Assembly: GCF_002847285.1 (NCBI RefSeq)
Contig: NZ_CP025407.1
Span: forward strand, 3,102,501-3,166,500
Direction of reading: 5' to 3'
DNA from: Streptomyces sp. CMB-StM0423
Lineage (GTDB): Bacteria; Actinomycetota; Actinomycetes; Streptomycetales; Streptomycetaceae
DNA: 64,000 nt
Shown here: piece after piece, positions 8,366 through 17,369 of the stretch
Numbering within the stretch: position 1 is the stretch's first letter
How the letters are laid out: every line of letters begins with the position of its first letter
Notes under the pieces: generated by a model
What the model saw: only the letters and a program-made list of their open reading frames with translations
What the model was told of the DNA's origin: nothing
Database searches by the model: none
Translations under genes and position numbers: made by a program

Positions 8366-8811
8366 GCCAGGGGGTACCGCCCACGCGCGCCCAGCGCGCT
8401 GTGGGGGAGGTTGGTGAGGGGCGTGGCACGGCCGGGCGAGGCCGAAGCGCGGCTGCCCGGACGGGGCCGGGCGGAGGAGCCGGGCGGAGGAGGCCGGGCA
8501 CCAGGGCCGAGGCCCGGCTCTTGTGAGGCGGCCAGGAGGCACAGCCTTCCCGCGTACGGTCCGGCGCGTGCGGCCGGAGATCCACGGCGGCCGGGGCGGA
8601 GAGGCGCACCGCGCGCAGGATCCGACGCCCGGTCGGTCCCGGCGGCGGGCTCGCCGCGGGCGGGCTCGCCGCGGGCGCCTGCCCACGCGCCGGCAGGCAC
8701 CACATGGTGCGCCGACCCGTCGCGCAGGCGTACGCACTCACCCGGCTCGGCGTGCGCGGTCGCAGACGCGCACGCGGCGCGCGCTGCCCGTACGCCGCGC
8801 GCCCCCCGTCC
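8366..8811. other. Gene-free decayed GC-rich stretch
   Basis: About 450 bases without a credible gene: all frames give low-complexity Arg/Pro/Ala sequence. It holds a direct repeat of GGCGGGCTCGCCGCGG around 8643-8674 and GC-rich short hairpins. It is probably the debris left by loss of the 5' part of the ankyrin gene. Confidence 0.4.
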
Positions 8812-11115
8812 TCAGGAGATCGGGTCCGGGCCCGCCTGCGGTGTGGTCGGGCGGGAGGGCGGGTCGGCGGGGGCGGGGGCGAAGAGCGGGGCCAGCACCT
8901 CCAGATCCAGGGCCTGCAGCGCCTCCGCCAGCGTGCTACGGGGGCGGCGCGTGCCCGCCGTGCGCAGCACGCCCGTGAGCGGTCTGGCGTCCGCGACCGC
9001 CAGCGCCGCGGCGATCGCCTCCGCCGTGTCCCGTACCTCCGCGAACTGCGCCACCCGCCCCGTGCCGCCACGCGGTGCCCGCTCAGGACCGCTCGGCGCC
9101 GCCGCGCCGCCGCCGCCCGGCGACGCGCTCTGCGCCACGTCCCGTACGGTCGCCGCCACCGACGCCGCGCCCGACGCGCGCCACGTGAACTCCGCCGTCC
9201 GCTCCCCGCCCCGGTACACCGCGATCCCCGCCGCGCCGTCCGCCGCGTACAGCGCCACCGCGGACCAGCCCTCGCCCCGCGTCATCGCCGCCGCGGCGGC
9301 GAGCAGCGCGTCCGGCGACGGCGCTTCCCCCGCCGCCGTACGGCCCCGCGGCCACCGGCCCGGCGCGCGCCCCGGCACGCGCACCGGCGGCCGGCCCGGC
9401 TCCGGGCGCTGCCGGGTGCGCAGTTGGGCGCAGGTGCGGGCGCCGCCGGTGGCGGTCAGGCGCAGCCGCAGGCCCGCCGCGTGGGCCGCCTTGTCGACCG
9501 CGGCCGGCGGTGCGGTGCAGACGACGATCCCGGCGTACGGGGCCGGCTCGGGCCCGGCGCCGGTGCCGGCGGGCCCGAAGGCCGCGCCGGGCCCTGGGGC
9601 GTTGTCCGGCCGGGGGCCGAACAGCGGGACGCGCCGGGCGAGTTGGGCCCGTACCTCCTGGCGGGCGAGGAGGAAGCGGCGCCGGATGGCCTCGGCGTCG
9701 TCGCCGGGCTGCGCCCAGGGCATGCCGCGGGCGTCCGAGCCGACGGCGCGGAAGACCTCCAGCGCCTCGTCCCAGCGCCGGGCGCGGACGAGCGCGGCGG
9801 CGAGGCAGTTGCGGAAGCCGGCGGCCTCGGGGTCGCCCGGCTCGTAGTGCGCGGACAGCTCAAGCGCGCGTTCGACGGCCCAGGTGGTGGACGAGCCGGG
9901 GGCGTCGGCGGGGTCGGGGCCGCCGGACGGTGCGCCAAGGGCCCGGCTCGCGCCCAGCGACGCGGCCTCCAGCGGCAGCGCGTGCAGCAGCGACCCCGGC
10001 AGCGCCTCCTCCGCCGACTCCTCCGCGAAGACCATCAACTCCTCAACGTCCGCGCCCCCGACGACGGCGAGGTAGCGCAACGCCGCGACGTGCGCCCCGT
10101 GGTGGCCGGGCGCGCGGACCACCGCCTCGGCGAACCGGGAGACGAACGCCTCCCGCGGCGCCCGTACGGCGGTGGCGTGTTCGAGGGCGATGCGCCACGG
10201 CACGGGGTCGCCGGGCGCCTGGGCGGCGGCCAGCCGGACGAGGGGCAGGACGTCGCGCAGCACGGCCCGGGAGTCGGTGGCGGGAAGGCCGCCGGCGCCG
10301 TACGGGCCCCGGGCCCGCCGCCCACTGCCGGAGCCGGCACCGGCCGCGCCGGCGGATCCAGCGGTGCCGGGGGTTCCGGCCGCGCCGGCGGTTCCGGCGG
10401 TTTCGCCCGCTCCCGTACGGGGACCCCCGCCGCCCCCCGGCGCCGGGCCCCCCGGGCCGGCGCCGGTGTCGGCCGCCGCGCCCGCGCCCGGCACCGCCCC
10501 CGTACCCGTACCCGGCCGGCCGTGCTCCGTTCCCGCACCGGGCCTTCCGTACCCGGGCCCCGCGCCCGGCACCCCGTACCACGGCCACGACTCGGCGTCG
10601 GCCACCCCGGCCCACGCGCCATCCGCCCCGTCAGCGTCCCCGGAACCATCTCCGGCACCGTCACCGCCCCCGGTACCGGCAGAAGACCCCGCCCACGGCG
10701 CCGGCACCGCCCCGCCCCGCCGCCGTACGCCCCACCCCTCGAACCGCCGTCTGCGCGGCCCGTACCGCTCCACCCGCCACGCCCGCAGCAGCCGCTCCGC
10801 CTCGACCACCGCCGCGTCCCCGCACTCCGGGTCCCACTCCCGCCACCGCCGCAGCCACCCGCCGTCGTCGAGGGCCGCGGTCGCCAACTCCGCGACGTAC
10901 GTGTCCCGCCGCTCCCACTCCGCCGCCCGCCCGGCACCGGCGAGGAGTTCGCGGGCCGGGCGGAAGTCGCCCGCCTCGGCGGCCGGCAGGACCGCACGGA
11001 CGCGGTGTCCCGGGGCGTCCAGCAGGACGTCTTCGTCGAGGGGCAAGTCGGCGCCGACCCAGGAGTAGTGGCGCACCACGCGCGGGAACGTCACAAGGGG
11101 CCGGAGGAAGTGCAT
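8812..11115 (-). CDS. Large unknown protein, possibly TPR-like, with low-complexity linker
   Basis: The 767-residue protein (from ATG 11115) opens with MHFLRPLVTFPRVVRHYSWV and a helical region rich in Leu/Ala/Arg. A Gly/Ala/Pro linker of about 150 residues follows, then a second helical region with repeated Ala/Glu/Leu helices suggestive of tetratricopeptide packing (RNCLAAALVRARRWDEALEV), and a C-terminal compact domain. No catalytic motif or signal peptide is seen. I do not recognise the family beyond its Streptomyces style. The start is uncertain because there is no clear ribosome-binding site; an upstream in-frame start at 11199 would add 28 residues. Confidence 0.55.
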   Translation of the reverse strand: MHFLRPLVTFPRVVRHYSWVGADLPLDEDVLLDAPGHRVRAVLPAAEAGDFRPARELLAGAGRAAEWERRDTYVAELATAALDDGGWLRRWREWDPECGDAAVVEAERLLRAWRVERYGPRRRRFEGWGVRRRGGAVPAPWAGSSAGTGGGDGAGDGSGDADGADGAWAGVADAESWPWYGVPGAGPGYGRPGAGTEHGRPGTGTGAVPGAGAAADTGAGPGGPAPGGGGGPRTGAGETAGTAGAAGTPGTAGSAGAAGAGSGSGRRARGPYGAGGLPATDSRAVLRDVLPLVRLAAAQAPGDPVPWRIALEHATAVRAPREAFVSRFAEAVVRAPGHHGAHVAALRYLAVVGGADVEELMVFAEESAEEALPGSLLHALPLEAASLGASRALGAPSGGPDPADAPGSSTTWAVERALELSAHYEPGDPEAAGFRNCLAAALVRARRWDEALEVFRAVGSDARGMPWAQPGDDAEAIRRRFLLARQEVRAQLARRVPLFGPRPDNAPGPGAAFGPAGTGAGPEPAPYAGIVVCTAPPAAVDKAAHAAGLRLRLTATGGARTCAQLRTRQRPEPGRPPVRVPGRAPGRWPRGRTAAGEAPSPDALLAAAAAMTRGEGWSAVALYAADGAAGIAVYRGGERTAEFTWRASGAASVAATVRDVAQSASPGGGGAAAPSGPERAPRGGTGRVAQFAEVRDTAEAIAAALAVADARPLTGVLRTAGTRRPRSTLAEALQALDLEVLAPLFAPAPADPPSRPTTPQAGPDPIS

Positions 11116-11258
11116 GGCACTGCATTCAAGGCCATACGAACCCCCGCGTTCCAGACTCCTACGGTGACGATCCGATATCCGAAGCGGGGTCCGGTCCATC
11201 CAGTCACAGAATGGTTTCAGCAGGAGGGACGGGCGGGGGCAAATCCGTTCTCACCGGT

Positions 11259-11314
11259 CACCCGGTCGGCGTCCGGGTGGCGTGACCGCCGCCACACCCG
11301 GTTCGTTGAACCGG
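11259..11314. repeat. Two dyads in the 363-base gap before the aldehyde dehydrogenase gene end
   Basis: The gap 11116-11478 carries no gene. It holds CACCCGG-N7-CCGGGTG (11259-11279) and CCGGTTC-GTT-GAACCGG (11298-11314), both with perfect 7-bp arms. They may end transcription from the aldehyde dehydrogenase gene or serve as operators for the gene starting at 11115. Confidence 0.3.
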
Positions 11315-11478
11315 ACGCGGCGACCGGATGCAGGGGACAGCTTCCCGGTCCCGGCAGGGACGCGGCCGGCTCCGGGGACGCCCGGACCGGCCGCCCCCAC
11401 GCCACCGCCCGGGCGCCGCCGCCCGGGTCGCACCCGCCCGCGTACGCACCGCCCAACGGCTCCGTACGCGCACCCGCC

Positions 11479-13104
11479 TCAGCGGAACCGCAGCGCTTTC
11501 AGCGCCCGCAGCCCGCGGCTCATGAAGGCCGCGTAGCTCTTGTCGTCGTCGTACCGCAGCGGCCCCAGCGCGAACGGCGCCAGCGGTACCACCCGCTGCT
11601 GCGCCACCGTCTGCGACTCCGTGTACTTCAGGATCCCCTCCGCGCCGTGCCGCCGGCCGACCCCGGAGTCCTTCATCCCGCCCATGGGCGCCTGCACGCT
11701 GCCGTACGCGGCCCCGTACGCCTCGTTGACGTTCACCGTGCCCGACTGGATCCTGGCCGCGATCCGGCCGCCCCGGCGGCCGTCCTTCGTCCACACGCTC
11801 GCGTTCAGCCCGTACGGCGTCGCGTTGGCGCGCGCGACGGCGTCGTCCTCGTCGCGGAAGCGGTAGACCGAGACGACGGGCCCGAAGGTCTCCTCGTCGC
11901 AGACGGTCATGCCGGGCTCGACGCCGTCGAGGATCGTCGGCTCGTAGAAGTACGGGCCCACATCGGGCCGCGCCCGCCCGCCGGCCAGCACCTCGGCGCC
12001 CTTGCCGACCGCCTCGTCCACGTGCCGGGTGACGGTCTCCAACTGCTGCTCGCTGACCAGCGAGCCCATGTCGGCGCCGTAGCCGAGGGTGTTGCCCAGC
12101 CGCAGGGCCCTGGTCCTGGCGACGAAGCGGGCGAGGAAGGCGTCGGCGACCGACTCGTGCACGTACAGCCGCTCGACGGAGATGCACAACTGCCCCGCCG
12201 ACGCGAACGCCGCGCGCACGGCGCCCTCCGCCGCCTTCTCCACGTCGGCGTCGGCGAGCACCAGCATGGGGTTCTTGCCGCCCAGCTCCAGCGAGGCGCC
12301 GACGAGCCGGGCCGCGGCGCCCTGGGCGACCTCGCGTCCGGTGCGGGTGGAGCCGGTGAAGGAGACGTAGTCGGCGTGCCGGACGATCTCGGGGCCGACG
12401 ACGGGCCCCGGGCCGATCACGACCTGCCACACCTCCTCGGGCAGCCCGGCCTCGACCAGCTTCCGGCGTGCCCACAGGGCGGTCAGCGGGGTCTTGGAGT
12501 CGGGCTTCATGACGAGCGCGTTGCCCGCGACGAGGGCGGGCAGGGCGTCGCCGACGGAGAGTTCGAGCGGGTAGTTCCAGGGCGCGATCTGGCCGACGAC
12601 GCCGCGTGGGTGGCGCAGTTCCGTGACCTTGGTCAGCGTCGGCAGCGCGCCGGTGTGGCGCTTGGGGCCGAGGTAGGCGGGGGCCCTGCGGCCGTAGTGG
12701 CGGGCGGCCAGCGTGACGGACTGCACCTCCTCGTGCGCGTGCAGCCGCGCCTTGCCGGTCTCCAACTGCACGAGGTCCAGCACCTCGTCCTGGTGACGCA
12801 GCAGCAGGTCGTGGAAGCGCAGCAGCACGGCGGCCCGCTCGCGTACGGGCCTGGCCGCCCAGGCGCGCTGCGCGGCGCGGGCCCGCTCGAACGCGGCCTC
12901 CACGTCCGCGGGCCCCGCCTCCGGCACCTCGGCCAGCACCTCGCCGGTCAGCGGGGACCGGACGGCGACGGTGCCGGCGCCGGCCACGCCGCGGGTCAGG
13001 CGCTCGACGAGCGCGGGCGTGACGAACGCGGCGGCGACGGCGACGGCGGTGCGGGCGCCGTCGGAAGCGGAAGCGGTGGGGTTGCCTGCGGCGGTCTCCG
13101 TCAT
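11479..13104 (-). CDS. Succinate-semialdehyde dehydrogenase-type aldehyde dehydrogenase
   Basis: The 541-residue NAD(P)-dependent ALDH has the general-base Glu in LELGGKNPM, the nucleophile Cys in SAGQLCISVERLYV and the cofactor motif FTGSTRTGREV. The overall sequence resembles succinic semialdehyde dehydrogenases (GabD2 type) that oxidise succinate semialdehyde to succinate. ATG 13104 gives the usual N-terminus; a longer reading adds 31 low-quality residues. No GABA transaminase gene is nearby, so the substrate assignment comes from resemblance only. It stands alone on the minus strand downstream of the first kinase gene. Confidence 0.85.
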   Translation of the reverse strand: MTETAAGNPTASASDGARTAVAVAAAFVTPALVERLTRGVAGAGTVAVRSPLTGEVLAEVPEAGPADVEAAFERARAAQRAWAARPVRERAAVLLRFHDLLLRHQDEVLDLVQLETGKARLHAHEEVQSVTLAARHYGRRAPAYLGPKRHTGALPTLTKVTELRHPRGVVGQIAPWNYPLELSVGDALPALVAGNALVMKPDSKTPLTALWARRKLVEAGLPEEVWQVVIGPGPVVGPEIVRHADYVSFTGSTRTGREVAQGAAARLVGASLELGGKNPMLVLADADVEKAAEGAVRAAFASAGQLCISVERLYVHESVADAFLARFVARTRALRLGNTLGYGADMGSLVSEQQLETVTRHVDEAVGKGAEVLAGGRARPDVGPYFYEPTILDGVEPGMTVCDEETFGPVVSVYRFRDEDDAVARANATPYGLNASVWTKDGRRGGRIAARIQSGTVNVNEAYGAAYGSVQAPMGGMKDSGVGRRHGAEGILKYTESQTVAQQRVVPLAPFALGPLRYDDDKSYAAFMSRGLRALKALRFR

Positions 13105-13215
13105 AAGGCCGAGGGTAGGACTCCTGCGGCGCCTTTGGATACCTGCCGGTAACCGAATTCCGCCAGCGATTGCTGGCTCATACGTTCGGCGCGGCACCGG
13201 CGGGACACGACCGGG

Positions 13216-13235
13216 GCCCCGGCGCCCGCCGGGGC
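13216..13235. terminator. GC hairpin after kinase gene
   Basis: GCCCCGGCG and CGCCGGGGC can pair around a two-base centre, 26 bases past the stop of the kinase gene. No T run follows, as is usual in these genomes. Confidence 0.4.
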
Positions 13236-13260
13236 GTACCGGCGGCCGCCCCCGCCCCCG

Positions 13261-14877
13261 TCACAGGTCCTGGATGTCGAGCGAGTCGACGACCTCCCGG
13301 AAGACCCGCTCGCCGTCCCGCTTGCCCTCGCCCGCGGCCGGCATCTCCACGGTCAGGTGCCAGCCGATGTTGTCGTCGTTGACGTAGAAGAACTCCCGGC
13401 TGCGCATCTCGGTCTCGGTCTCGTACCCCTCGTCGCGGGTCCACGTCGTGACCATCTCGGCGGCGTCCTTGCCCCGGTACTCGAACTCCTTGATCGACCC
13501 GTCGACGTCGGAACTCAGCTCGGTGCACTCGATGTTGTCGCCCTTGTCGCACGCCAGCGTCTGGTTGGCCTCGCTCAGCGCGCTGTCCTCGTTGCCGGAG
13601 GAGCGGGTGAGCCACAGGCTGGGCATGCCGCCCGGGTCCGTGTACGTGACCGTGCCCTCGTCGACGCTGCGCTTGTAGTCCTCCGGCACCGCCAGCGACG
13701 CCTTGAGCTGTTCCGTCTCGTCGTACGTCTTCCAGCCCGCCGGCGCGTCGTCGCCACCGCCGAGCGGGTTCGCCAGCGTCAGCACCAGCACAGCCACCAC
13801 GGCTATCGCCCCGCCCAACACGGCCAGCTTCCCGCCGCGCCCCTTCGGCAGCGCCGCCGCCAGCTTCCCGCCGCGCCCGCCGCCCGCGCCGTCCTCTCCG
13901 CCGCCGGCACCGCCCGCCACCGGGGCGATCATCGTCGGCGCCGGCACCGGCCGGGCCACCGCCTCCAACTGCCGGCGCACCTCGTCCGGCGCCGGCCGCG
14001 CCGCCGGGTCCTTGCGCAGCAACTGCATCACGACCATGCCCAGCGCCCCGGAGCCGCGCGCCGGCGCCGCCGGTTCTGCGGAGAGCACGGCCTGGAGCGT
14101 CGCCGGAGCGGTCTGCCTGCGGTACGGGGACATGCCCTCCACCGCCGCGTACATCACCACGCCCAGCGACCACAGGTCCGACTCGGGGCCCGGCCGCTGG
14201 CCGAGCACCCGCTCCGGCGCGATGTACTCCGGCGACCCGACGAACGCGCCGGTCTCCGTCAGCCCCTGCTCCCCCTCGATCTGCGCGATGCCGAAGTCGG
14301 TGAGCACGACGCGGTCGTGCCGGCCGAGCAGCACGTTGTCGGGCTTGACGTCGCGGTGCAGGATCCCCGCCTCGTGCGCGGCGGTCAGCGCGCCGAGCAC
14401 GGCGCCGCCGATGCGCGCCACCTCGCGCGGGTCGAGGGTGCCCTCGGTGAGCTGGTCGCCGAGGGAGCGGCCGCGGACCAGCTCCATCACGATCCAGGGC
14501 CTGCCGTCCTCCACCACCACGTCGTGCACGGTGACGACGGAGGGGTGGTCGATCCGGGCGGCGGCGCGGGCCTCGCGCTGCATCCGCTCGTACGCCGTCT
14601 GCCGCATCCGCTCGTCGAGATCGGCGGGCAGCCGGGGCTCCTTCACGGCGACGTCGCGGTCGACGACCTCGTCGTGGGCCCGCCAGACGGTGCCCATGCC
14701 GCCGACGCCGAGGCGGGCGGCGAGGCGGTAGCGCCCGCCGATCAGCCGGCCCACCGCGGGATCGCCGACGACCTGCGTGGCCGCGGGCCCCTGCGCGATG
14801 CCGTCGGCGTTCTGCTGCGGTGGCCGCAGGCCGTAGCTCGTCGGCTCGTCCCCCACCTTGTCCCCCTCGTCCGTCAT
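13261..14877 (-). CDS. Membrane Ser/Thr protein kinase
   Basis: A complete Hanks-type kinase: Gly-loop LGVGGMGTVW, ATP-binding Lys in DVAVKE, catalytic loop HRDVKPDN, DFG and SPEYIAPE, in the first ~330 residues. A Gly-rich juxtamembrane linker, one transmembrane helix (KLAVLGGAIAVVAVLVLTLA) and an extracytoplasmic domain of about 160 residues with two Cys follow. That domain lacks PASTA repeats but resembles the C-terminal domains of the other two kinase-like proteins in this cluster (17370-21284 and 21422-23602), suggesting a shared sensor fold. It should phosphorylate cytoplasmic targets in response to an envelope signal; ligand and targets are unknown. Confidence 0.93.
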   Translation of the reverse strand: MTDEGDKVGDEPTSYGLRPPQQNADGIAQGPAATQVVGDPAVGRLIGGRYRLAARLGVGGMGTVWRAHDEVVDRDVAVKEPRLPADLDERMRQTAYERMQREARAAARIDHPSVVTVHDVVVEDGRPWIVMELVRGRSLGDQLTEGTLDPREVARIGGAVLGALTAAHEAGILHRDVKPDNVLLGRHDRVVLTDFGIAQIEGEQGLTETGAFVGSPEYIAPERVLGQRPGPESDLWSLGVVMYAAVEGMSPYRRQTAPATLQAVLSAEPAAPARGSGALGMVVMQLLRKDPAARPAPDEVRRQLEAVARPVPAPTMIAPVAGGAGGGEDGAGGGRGGKLAAALPKGRGGKLAVLGGAIAVVAVLVLTLANPLGGGDDAPAGWKTYDETEQLKASLAVPEDYKRSVDEGTVTYTDPGGMPSLWLTRSSGNEDSALSEANQTLACDKGDNIECTELSSDVDGSIKEFEYRGKDAAEMVTTWTRDEGYETETEMRSREFFYVNDDNIGWHLTVEMPAAGEGKRDGERVFREVVDSLDIQDL

Positions 14878-14921
14878 GGCACCATCAATAGCGCACTACC
14901 GCGCGGTCGCTCCCCCGGATA

Positions 14922-15989
14922 TCAACTCTGTAGAAAACGTGCGACATCGGCGGCCTCCGCCGTGACATCCGCCGCAACCCGGTCGGGGCCCTCGGCGAAC
15001 ATGCTGACCTGCACGGTTCCCTTCCGCAGGCGGGTCCATGTGCCGGCCGCGCGGCCATTCACGGTAACAGCGGCGCGAATCTGGCCGCCGCCGGGGCGGA
15101 CGGCGCGGACGAAGTCCCGGGGGATGGCGGCGTCGCGGTCGCGCCAGCCGAGCCAGTAGTCGTCGTAGGCGGGGAGGAGGCGCACGTCGGGGGGCGGGCC
15201 CGAATCGTCTTTGCCCGGCACGTCCCTGCGCTGGTCGTCCTTGGTCTGCTCGTCCGTTCCCGGCTCGTCCGTTCCCGGCTCGTCCGGCCATACGCGGCGG
15301 GCCGTGCCCGGCGGCAGGCCCGACCAGGCGGCGAAGTCGCCCGGGGCGGCGGGTCCGTGGCCGCGGAGGTAGCGCCGGACCAGCTCGCGCACCGCGGCGT
15401 CGCCGGCCGGCTGCGGGCCTGCCGGGGGCGGCAGCCAGTCGCGCAGCGCGACGTACGTGGGCTCCCCCGCCCGCAGCGGCCCGTGGCAGACCAGCCCCGC
15501 GAGCGCCGCCCTGCGGATGACGTGGAACGGCGCCTGCCCGTCGGGCTGGACGCCGACGCGCGCCAGCCGCTCGGCCAACTCGGGGCGGGTGAGCGGCCCG
15601 TGCGCCGCGACCGCGTCCACGACGACGCGCTCCGCGCGCTCGTACACGCCCTCGTCCAGACCGAGGTCGCGGTAGCGCCGGGCGGCGCGGGAGACGAGGC
15701 GGGGGCCGTAGAGGGCGAGCAGCCAGTGCACGTCCGCCGCGGGTACCAGGTGCAGCGTGCCGCGCATGAACCAGCCGCGGACCAGGGTCCGCCGCTCCTC
15801 CAGCGCCTCGCGCACGGCGGTGCGGGTGAGCCCGTACGCGCGCGCCCGCAGCCCGAGTGCCGCGGCCTCCAGGTCCTGCGCCTGCACGGCGAAGACGCGC
15901 GCCACGACCTCCTCGGCGCCGGCGCACCGGACGCCCCCGGCGACGCACTGCGCCCGCGCCCGCGCGCGGAGCACGGCGGAATCCGTCAC
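14922..15989 (-). CDS. Winged-helix DNA-binding, AlkZ-like DNA glycosylase family protein
   Basis: The 355-residue protein belongs to the HTH_42 (PF06224-type) group. VFAVQAQDLEAAALGLRAR contains a Q-x-Q motif (VQAQD) equal to the catalytic Q-hydrophobic-Q element of AlkZ/YcaQ interstrand-crosslink glycosylases. RGWFMRGTLHLV and LPAYDDYWLGWRDRD are also family signatures. It may therefore repair bulky or crosslinked bases, but many Streptomyces members are uncharacterised. GTG 15989 has GGAAG eight bases before it; GTG 16007 overlaps the permease stop (GTGA) and is the alternative start. It is cotranscribed with the APC permease. A Glu/Asp/Thr-rich linker interrupts the middle. Confidence 0.75.
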   Translation of the reverse strand: MTDSAVLRARARAQCVAGGVRCAGAEEVVARVFAVQAQDLEAAALGLRARAYGLTRTAVREALEERRTLVRGWFMRGTLHLVPAADVHWLLALYGPRLVSRAARRYRDLGLDEGVYERAERVVVDAVAAHGPLTRPELAERLARVGVQPDGQAPFHVIRRAALAGLVCHGPLRAGEPTYVALRDWLPPPAGPQPAGDAAVRELVRRYLRGHGPAAPGDFAAWSGLPPGTARRVWPDEPGTDEPGTDEQTKDDQRRDVPGKDDSGPPPDVRLLPAYDDYWLGWRDRDAAIPRDFVRAVRPGGGQIRAAVTVNGRAAGTWTRLRKGTVQVSMFAEGPDRVAADVTAEAADVARFLQS

Positions 15990-16003
15990 CGCGCCGTCTT
16001 CCG

Positions 16004-17254
16004 TCACCGCTCCGCCCACCGTCCCCGTACCGCAAACGCCAGCGCGCCCGCCGCCAGCACCCCCGCGCCCGCCGCCACCGACACCGGCGGCAGCGAGAAC
16101 GCCAGCACCACGCACCCCGCAAGTCCCACCGCAGGCACCACGCGCGGCGGGCGGCCCTCCTCCGGGGTGAGCGTCCACGCCGAGGCGTTGGCCACGGCGT
16201 AGTACAGCAGCACCCCGAACGAGGAGAACCCGATCGCCCCGCGCACGTCCACTGTCGCAGCCACCACTGACACCACCGCGCCGACCGCCAGCTCCGCCCG
16301 GTGCGGCACCCGGAACCGCTCGTGCACCGCCGCGAGACCGTGCGGCAGATGGCGGTCCCTGGCCATCGCCAGCGTCGTACGGGAGATCCCGAGGATCAGC
16401 GCCAGCAGCGACCCCAGCGCCGCCACCGCCGCCCCGACCCGCACCACCGGCTCCAGCCACCCCGCGCCCGCCGCCGACGCCGCGTCCGACAGCGGCGCCG
16501 TCGCGTGCGCGAGACCGCCGGCGCCGAGGACGGCGAGGACGGCCACCGCCACCGCCGCGTACGCGACGAGCGTGATGCCCAGCGCCACCGGCACCGCGCG
16601 CGGGATGGTGCGCTCCGGGTCGCGTACCTCCTCGCCGAGCGTGGCGATGCGCGCGTATCCGGCGAACGCGAAGAACAGCAGCCCCGCCGCCTCCAGCACC
16701 CCCCGCACCGAGGTGTCCCCGCCCGGCCGCAGCCGGTCCGCCTCGGCGGCGCCGCTGGTCAGCGCCGCCACGACGACGGCGGCCAGCACCGCGAGCACGG
16801 CCGCGACGATCACCCGGGTGAGGAGCGCGGACTTCTGCACCCCGCGGTAGTTGACGGCCGTCAGCGCCACGACGGCGGCCACCGCGACGACGTGCTTCTG
16901 CTCCGGCCAGGCGTACGCGCCGATCGTCAGCGCCATCGCCGCGCACGACGCGGTCTTGCCGACGACGAACGCCCACCCGGCGAGGTAGCCCCAGAAGGGG
17001 CCGAGGCGCTCGCGGCCGTAGACGTAGGTGCCGCCGGAGGCGGGGTAGCGGGCGGCGAGGCGGGCGGAGGAGGTGGCGTTGCAGTACGCGACGACGGCGG
17101 CGGCGCCGAGCCCGATGAGCAACCCGGAGCCGGCGGCGCGGGCGGCGGGCGCGAGGGCGGCGAAGATCCCGGCGCCGAGCATGGCGCCGAGGCCGACGAG
17201 CACGGCGTCGCCGACGCCTAGACGGCGGACGAGAGGGGTGGCCTGGTCGGACAT
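16004..17254 (-). CDS. APC-superfamily amino acid permease
   Basis: The 416-residue membrane protein has about 12 hydrophobic helices and the APC signatures GLGAMLGAGIFAAL in helix 1, PASGGTYVYGRERLGPFWGYLAGW and FFAFAGYARIATLGEEVRDPERTIPRAV. It should import or exchange an amino acid or related amine; specificity is not predictable. ATG 17254 has no ribosome-binding site but lies seven bases after TACCCT (17262-17267 on this strand), so the mRNA is probably leaderless. It is followed by the AlkZ-like gene, which may be translationally coupled. Confidence 0.85.
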   Translation of the reverse strand: MSDQATPLVRRLGVGDAVLVGLGAMLGAGIFAALAPAARAAGSGLLIGLGAAAVVAYCNATSSARLAARYPASGGTYVYGRERLGPFWGYLAGWAFVVGKTASCAAMALTIGAYAWPEQKHVVAVAAVVALTAVNYRGVQKSALLTRVIVAAVLAVLAAVVVAALTSGAAEADRLRPGGDTSVRGVLEAAGLLFFAFAGYARIATLGEEVRDPERTIPRAVPVALGITLVAYAAVAVAVLAVLGAGGLAHATAPLSDAASAAGAGWLEPVVRVGAAVAALGSLLALILGISRTTLAMARDRHLPHGLAAVHERFRVPHRAELAVGAVVSVVAATVDVRGAIGFSSFGVLLYYAVANASAWTLTPEEGRPPRVVPAVGLAGCVVLAFSLPPVSVAAGAGVLAAGALAFAVRGRWAER

Positions 17255-17369
17255 GGGCGGGAGGGTAGCGGAGGGAGGTGACGGGAAGGGGGCGCGCGGG
17301 ATCACGTGGGGGGCGTGTGGCGCGTACGGGACGGAAGGGGCGGGCCCGGCTACGGAACCCGCCGCCTCC

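Noticed and set aside
11259..11279. BldM-type operator (CACCCGG...CCGGGTG)
   Set aside because: The half-sites resemble the reported BldM motif, but the 7-base spacing differs from the close spacing of that motif, so I left it as an unassigned dyad.
9510..11285. Gly/Arg-rich frames suggesting a repeat protein
   Set aside because: They are antisense shadows of the low-complexity linker of the unknown protein at 8812-11115.
8704..13152. Very long plus-strand frame (about 1480 codons) opposite the large unknown protein and the aldehyde dehydrogenase
   Set aside because: It spans two real genes in antisense, with Arg/Gly/Pro composition only. Long antisense frames are expected at 75 % GC.
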